Positions 60,037-64,000 of a stretch of DNA of 64,000 bases are shown here, one piece after another. Where the stretch lies: contig DATMGK010000045.1 of NCBI GenBank assembly GCA_035555595.1, positions 8,252 through 72,251 of the forward strand, in the 5' to 3' direction. Numbering within the stretch: position 1 is the stretch's first letter; each line of letters begins with the position of its first letter. A program made the position numbers and the translations under genes. A model generated the notes under the pieces. That model was not told where the DNA came from. It saw only the letters and a list, made by a program, of their open reading frames with translations, and searched no databases. Source of the DNA: Croceibacterium_A sp035555595. GTDB lineage: Bacteria > Pseudomonadota > Alphaproteobacteria > Sphingomonadales > Sphingomonadaceae.

Positions 60037-60282
60037 ATGCCCAAAGGGATTTCAGATTCGCGATATCGCCGATTGCTCAGACGCTTGGTCGAAGCACGGA
60101 AGGAAATGCAGCTTTCTCAGGGCGAAGTCGCGGCGAGACTGGGGCGTCCACAACAGTTCGTGTCCCGTTATGAACTGGGCGGTAGGCGTCTGGACATCAT
60201 GGAGTATGTCGATGTCGCCCGGGTGCTGGATTTGAATCCCATCGGTGCGCTTGAGGCGGTACTGAAGGAGGGGAATGCATGA
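60037..60282 (+). CDS. XRE-family helix-turn-helix regulator
   Basis: 81 residues starting MPKGISDSRYRRLLRRLVEARKEMQ; GAGGAGG lies six bases before the ATG. HTH_3 core LSQGEVAARLGRPQQFVSRYELGGRRLDIMEYVDVARVLDLN (residues about 26-67), typical of lambda Cro/C-type or toxin-antitoxin regulators. A longer ORF start at 59995 is not needed. Stop at 60282. No partner toxin is adjacent. It could control the divergent/convergent accessory genes but the sequence does not show this. Confidence 0.85.
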   Translation: MPKGISDSRYRRLLRRLVEARKEMQLSQGEVAARLGRPQQFVSRYELGGRRLDIMEYVDVARVLDLNPIGALEAVLKEGNA

Positions 60283-60345
60283 TAGCCGGCCTGTTGGAAT
60301 ATTCGCGTCCCATGATGCTTGAGATGTTCGGGGCCGGGCGCCTCT

Positions 60346-61902
60346 TCAACCCTGGCCCGCATGGCCGAGCGCGTCCTTGAGCGATGAGAGCCACGGCTCA
60401 TAGTCACGCCAGCGTTCCAGTCCGTGCCGGTTGATCGGGCTACGAACCTGCTGAGCGCTCGGCGTATAAATGGGACGTGGATTGTCGTGGAATCGCAGGC
60501 AGCCCGGTTCGAAATCGAGATTGAGACCGGCCAGAAGGCGGCGGATTTCTGTTTCCGGTCGCTCGATCAGCTGTTCATGATGGATTCGGTACACTCGTCC
60601 GGGACGGGTCGCATCCATCCAGTCCATCAACCGCACATAGTCGGCATAATACTGCCCTAACTGTGAGAGAGTGGTCGGCATGGATGTGCTTCGATTGAAA
60701 TAGGTCGAGAAGACCGAAAGGCAGCAGGCCATCGGATGACGGCGGACATCGATGATTTTCGCGCGCGGAAGGGCGAGATGAATGAGGAGGACAAGGCGCC
60801 AGTTGGCCGGCATCTTGTCCGTGAAACAGGGACGTTGCGTCTTTCGATGGCGCCGCGTGAGGTCCAGATAGCGCTGCCCAAGGGCTTCCAGGGTTTCAGG
60901 GGAACATGCCGCAAGAGCATGGGGCAGATCCGCATGGGTGCCTGCGGGATCGAGGAGAGCGGTGGCAATCTCCCCAAGTTCGGTGCGTTCGCCCAGCCCT
61001 TCGATGTCCGGATGGCTGGCGAGAATCTGTTCGACGAGCGTCGACCCTGAACGCGGCATGCCCAAGATGAAGATCACACCCTCGCCCTGGCCGCCCGCTT
61101 CTCTCCGCGCGGTTTCGAAAGCGGATGCCGGCATGTCTTCATGCGCACGCACTCCCTCCCGGATGATCCGGGGATCATAGGGGACAAGCCTCCCGCGCAA
61201 GGCATTGGCCTGTTCGTAATGCGCGAAGGACCGGTCGAACTTCCCCAGGTCGCCATAGGCCTTGCCGAGCGCGAACATCATCTGGACTTTCGCGAATGGA
61301 TCGCGGAGTCCCGGTAGCGCCCGTTCCATCGCCCGGATGTGCTCCTCACCCAGAGGGATCGTGCGGATGTTGGCGCGTTCCCACCATGCGGCGCCGTTCG
61401 CGGGGTCCAGTTCGAGGGCGCGGCGGTAAGCTTCGAGCGCTTCTTCGATCCGGCCCGTAACCTTGAGACTGTTCGCATAATTCATCCACAGAACCGTGGC
61501 GCCCGGCTCCCGTTCAACGAGCTGCCGATCGATCTCCAGCGTCTCATCGGCGCGGCGTTCCGAAGACAGCACGCCGGATTTGATGGAGAGCGGCCAGAGG
61601 CGCTTCGGGTCCGCAGCGATCATCCGATCGAGAAACATGATGGCGCCATCGGCCCGGCCGAGCCGGCAGAGGAATGACGACAAGTCCGCGCAGGCGCCGA
61701 TGAAGGCCCGCTCGTCGATCGCGCTATCCAGAAGAAACCGCTCGGCTTCGGCGAGGCGGCCGGTCAGGATCGCGATCGCCGCAAGAAGGCGCAAGGCATC
61801 TGAATCGCGCGGCATCCGTGCCAGGCATGCGCGGACAAGCGCTTCGGCTCGCGGCAGATCTCCGGCTTCGAGCGCCCGCATGACGGCCGCAGGGACGTTC
61901 AT
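60346..61902 (-). CDS. TPR-repeat sulfotransferase
   Basis: 518 residues. N-terminal half with TPR-like repeats (ARLAEAERFL; LWMNYANSLKVTGRIEEALEAYRRALELDP; FALGKAYGDLGKFDRSFAHYEQAN). C-terminal sulfotransferase domain: 5'-PSB loop IFILGMPRSGSTLVEQ (PRSGST 283-288) and 3'-PB region IIDVRRHPMACCLSVFSTYF, binding PAPS. Transfers sulfate from PAPS to an unknown acceptor, probably a protein tyrosine or glycan, as in TPR-sulfotransferase proteins of marine alphaproteobacteria. Divergent from the autotransporter gene. Confidence 0.88.
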   Translation of the reverse strand: MNVPAAVMRALEAGDLPRAEALVRACLARMPRDSDALRLLAAIAILTGRLAEAERFLLDSAIDERAFIGACADLSSFLCRLGRADGAIMFLDRMIAADPKRLWPLSIKSGVLSSERRADETLEIDRQLVEREPGATVLWMNYANSLKVTGRIEEALEAYRRALELDPANGAAWWERANIRTIPLGEEHIRAMERALPGLRDPFAKVQMMFALGKAYGDLGKFDRSFAHYEQANALRGRLVPYDPRIIREGVRAHEDMPASAFETARREAGGQGEGVIFILGMPRSGSTLVEQILASHPDIEGLGERTELGEIATALLDPAGTHADLPHALAACSPETLEALGQRYLDLTRRHRKTQRPCFTDKMPANWRLVLLIHLALPRAKIIDVRRHPMACCLSVFSTYFNRSTSMPTTLSQLGQYYADYVRLMDWMDATRPGRVYRIHHEQLIERPETEIRRLLAGLNLDFEPGCLRFHDNPRPIYTPSAQQVRSPINRHGLERWRDYEPWLSSLKDALGHAGQG

Positions 61903-62027
61903 TGGAATGGTCTCATCTCGCCTTCATGCCGCTGGCCGCCAACATCCTCAATCCGCCATATGCATTTGATCTGGGATCAATAATTTTTGCCTGCATCTGC
62001 CTGCCTTAACCAGATGGTAAGGATTTT

Positions 62028-62066
62028 ACATCGTTATGGTGTAGAAAAACACATCGTTATGATGTA
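62028..62066. promoter_or_regulatory. Tandem palindromic operator candidates
   Basis: ACATCGTTATGGTGT (62028-62042) and ACATCGTTATGATGT (62051-62065) are nearly identical direct repeats 23 bases apart (about two helical turns). Each is an inverted repeat ACATC-N5-GATGT (the first with one mismatch). They lie between the divergent sulfotransferase and autotransporter starts, 81 bases before the latter's ATG: likely a regulator-binding site. Confidence 0.65.
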
Positions 62067-62146
62067 TTTGGCGACGTCCAATCAGCCTCGGGTGCGTCGG
62101 ATCGCGGTGTGTGGCGATGTGCTGTTTTTTGCGAAGGGGGAGATTC

Positions 62147-64000
62147 ATGATTCAATCCGGCAGGCAGGGCAGCGGCCACCCGGTGTCGCGAATCATGCCG
62201 CGCAGCCTCCTTTGCAGTGCTTCGCTCTTTGCGGTCCTCGCCACAGGCGTTCCCCTCTCCGTTCATGCCGAGGAGCGGCACTGGGACGCGAACGCAACCG
62301 GTGTGGGGAGCGGTGGCAGCGGGACATGGGATCTCGCCAGTCTCGACTGGAGTCCCAATGGCGACGGCGTCAGTGGTCCTTACGTCGATCCATGGGACAA
62401 TAGTGCGCTCGACGACGCGATCTTCGGGGGTGTCGCCGGGACCGTCACTCTGGGCGCTCCGATTACGGTCCATGATATCACCTTCAACACAAACGGTTAT
62501 GTGCTGGATGGCGGCACGCTGACGCTTGGCGGTTCGACGCCGACAATCTCCGTCACGACCGGAACGACCCGGATCAACTCGGTCGTCGCCGGCGCTTCGG
62601 GTCTCGTCAAGACAGGGGGCGGGGCCCTGCAACTCTATGGCGCGAACAGCTTCAGCGGCGACATCGCCCTGCTTGCCGGATCGCTCTATGCCGCGACCGA
62701 TGGCGCGCTCGGCGCGGCATCCAACCCGATTTCCACGGCCGCGGGCGCCGATGTCACCCTGAGAATCGACGGCGCGGGAACCGCGCGATCCATCACGATC
62801 GGCGATGGCGGAACATTGCGGGTATCCGGTGCCGGTATCGGCTCGGCGCTGATCAGCGGCAATGGCCGGGTGTATGTCGGTGCATCGAACAATAATGTGT
62901 CGATCGTTCGGCTGACGAACGACGCCAACAGCTACACCGGCGCGACGATCTTCAATGGCTGCAATGGCGTCTGCAGCGCCTATTTTTCCTCGATTGCGGA
63001 TCTTGGCGTAGCCAGTTCGCTGGGCGCGCCAACCACGGTTTCCGACGGCACGATCATCTTCAATCAGTCCAGCCAATATTCCGACAGTCTCATCTACATT
63101 GGTGATGGCGACAGTTCCAACAGGAACTGGGATCTGAACAGCAGCGGCGCGGTCATCCGCAATCAGGGCACAGGCACCCTGATCCTGACCGGGGATATCG
63201 ACATCTCGTCGGCCGGGTCTTTCAACGCCGAAAGCGCCGATTATGAACTGCTGGGCGTTCTGAGCGGAGGATCCTATAGTTTCAACGCCTATGCGGGCCG
63301 CACGATCACCCTGGGCGCTGCCAACACCTTCACGGGCACGGCAGGCGTCAGCGGGCTTGTGCAGGCTTCTGTGCTGGCGGACATCGGCACCGCCAGCTCA
63401 CTGGGAACCGGCACCAACATCAACGTCAACGCCGGCACGCTCAGCTATACGGGCAGCGGCGCGAGCAGCGATCGCACCTGGACGATCAATGCCGCGAGCA
63501 GCATTCTGAACAACGGCAGCGGCGCGCTCGATCTGAGCGGCGATCTCTCTTTCAGTACGAGCAGCCCCAATCCCGACAACCTGACCCTTGGCGGCAGCTT
63601 TTCGGGCGTCAACAGCGTCTCGGGCGTCATCTCCGGCAACGGCAACCTCGTCAGTGACGGCGCCGGGACCTGGGTGCTGAGCGGCGCGAACACATATACG
63701 GGCACGGTCACCGTCGATAACGGGATATTGCGAGCCGGAAATGCTTCTGCTTTCGGCAATACGACGGGTTTCACGGTCAACGGCGGCACGCTCGACCTCA
63801 ATGGCCATGACCTGACCACGCCGTCGCTCGGCGGCACCGGCGGCGAGATCGCGCTGGGCAGCGGGACGCTGACCGTCCTGGCGAAAACCGCGCAGACCTA
63901 TGCGGGCGGTATCACCGGCAGCGGTGGCCTGACCAAAAGCGGAGCGGGCACGCTGACGCTGACCGGCGCCAGCACCTACAGCGGCGCGACGACGATCAAT
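62147..64000 (+). CDS. Autotransporter-type beta-strand-repeat protein, 5' part
   Basis: Open from ATG 62147 (AGGGGGAG seven bases upstream) to the right edge: 618 codons without a stop. A basic signal peptide (MPRSLLCSASLFAVLATGVPLSVHA; cut near residue 41) is followed by WDANATGVGSGGSGTWDL and many autotransporter-associated beta-strand repeats (SGLVKTGGGALQLYGANSFSG; DGAGTWVLSGANTYTGTVTVDNG; GGLTKSGAGTLTLTGASTYSG). It is a secreted passenger, likely a surface adhesin; the C-terminal beta-barrel is out of the window. Opposite to the sulfotransferase, sharing the operator-like region. Confidence 0.88.
   Translation, partial: MIQSGRQGSGHPVSRIMPRSLLCSASLFAVLATGVPLSVHAEERHWDANATGVGSGGSGTWDLASLDWSPNGDGVSGPYVDPWDNSALDDAIFGGVAGTVTLGAPITVHDITFNTNGYVLDGGTLTLGGSTPTISVTTGTTRINSVVAGASGLVKTGGGALQLYGANSFSGDIALLAGSLYAATDGALGAASNPISTAAGADVTLRIDGAGTARSITIGDGGTLRVSGAGIGSALISGNGRVYVGASNNNVSIVRLTNDANSYTGATIFNGCNGVCSAYFSSIADLGVASSLGAPTTVSDGTIIFNQSSQYSDSLIYIGDGDSSNRNWDLNSSGAVIRNQGTGTLILTGDIDISSAGSFNAESADYELLGVLSGGSYSFNAYAGRTITLGAANTFTGTAGVSGLVQASVLADIGTASSLGTGTNINVNAGTLSYTGSGASSDRTWTINAASSILNNGSGALDLSGDLSFSTSSPNPDNLTLGGSFSGVNSVSGVISGNGNLVSDGAGTWVLSGANTYTGTVTVDNGILRAGNASAFGNTTGFTVNGGTLDLNGHDLTTPSLGGTGGEIALGSGTLTVLAKTAQTYAGGITGSGGLTKSGAGTLTLTGASTYSGATTIN

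Noticed and set aside
1..64000. CRISPR array or rRNA operon
   Set aside because: No regularly spaced repeats and no rRNA-like blocks were seen anywhere in the window.

Overview
The window is a GC-rich bacterial chromosome segment (roughly mid-60s % GC by eye) from an alphaproteobacterium, most likely Sphingomonadales (a Novosphingobium/Sphingobium/Erythrobacter-type organism). This is inferred from the gene set: an NDUFAF5-like methyltransferase beside comF, PhaR, a DOMON-like protein, a 'vgr-related' HEMTH protein, a LigF-like beta-etherase-type glutathione transferase, pyruvate phosphate dikinase, and hrcA-grpE separated from dnaK-dnaJ. No rRNA, tRNA or CRISPR array was recognised.

Layout. 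1-6.2 kb: the 5' end of gyrA (minus), a secreted TPR protein, then a minus-strand block of ychF, pth, rplY and two tandem TraB/GumN-like lipoproteins. 6.4-12.4 kb: glyQ, glyS, ppdK. 12.4-24.6 kb: methyltransferase/comF, hisI, acyl-CoA dehydrogenase, an MFS-cysK-dienelactone hydrolase operon, PilZ, tyrS, DOMON/NamZ-like pair, LigF-like GST, DUF817. 24.7-36.2 kb: soluble MCP-like protein, parE, an LpoA-like activator with rsmI-yraN-gshB-dedA, xerC-hemW, CAP protein, rdgB-rph. 36.2-44.5 kb: the heat-shock cluster hrcA-grpE ... dnaK-dnaJ, interrupted by about 3.5 kb of envelope/metal genes including a low-GC GT87-like gene. 44.5-58.8 kb: radA-cvpA-nifU-like, MFS, alr, phaR, proS, rnr, usp, then pyruvate dehydrogenase genes pdhC-yciA-(DUF559)-lpdA and an NTF2-like protein.

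From about 58.97 kb to the end the window changes character to an accessory region: a truncated IS110-family transposase behind an RBS-sequestering hairpin, about 0.5 kb with no intact gene, a small XRE regulator, a TPR-sulfotransferase, a pair of 15-bp palindromic operators, and a large autotransporter-type beta-strand-repeat protein running off the edge.

Most of the window is housekeeping: translation, nucleotide hygiene, chaperones, DNA topology, PDH complex. The observations most worth a second look are: a sharply GC-depressed segment inside glyS (mosaic allele); an archaeal/eukaryal-type ProRS; the LigF-like GST; the sulfotransferase/XRE/autotransporter block with tandem operators; the hairpin ahead of the IS110 remnant; and a GC-rich palindromic repeat family bracketing a DUF559 gene inside the PDH locus.
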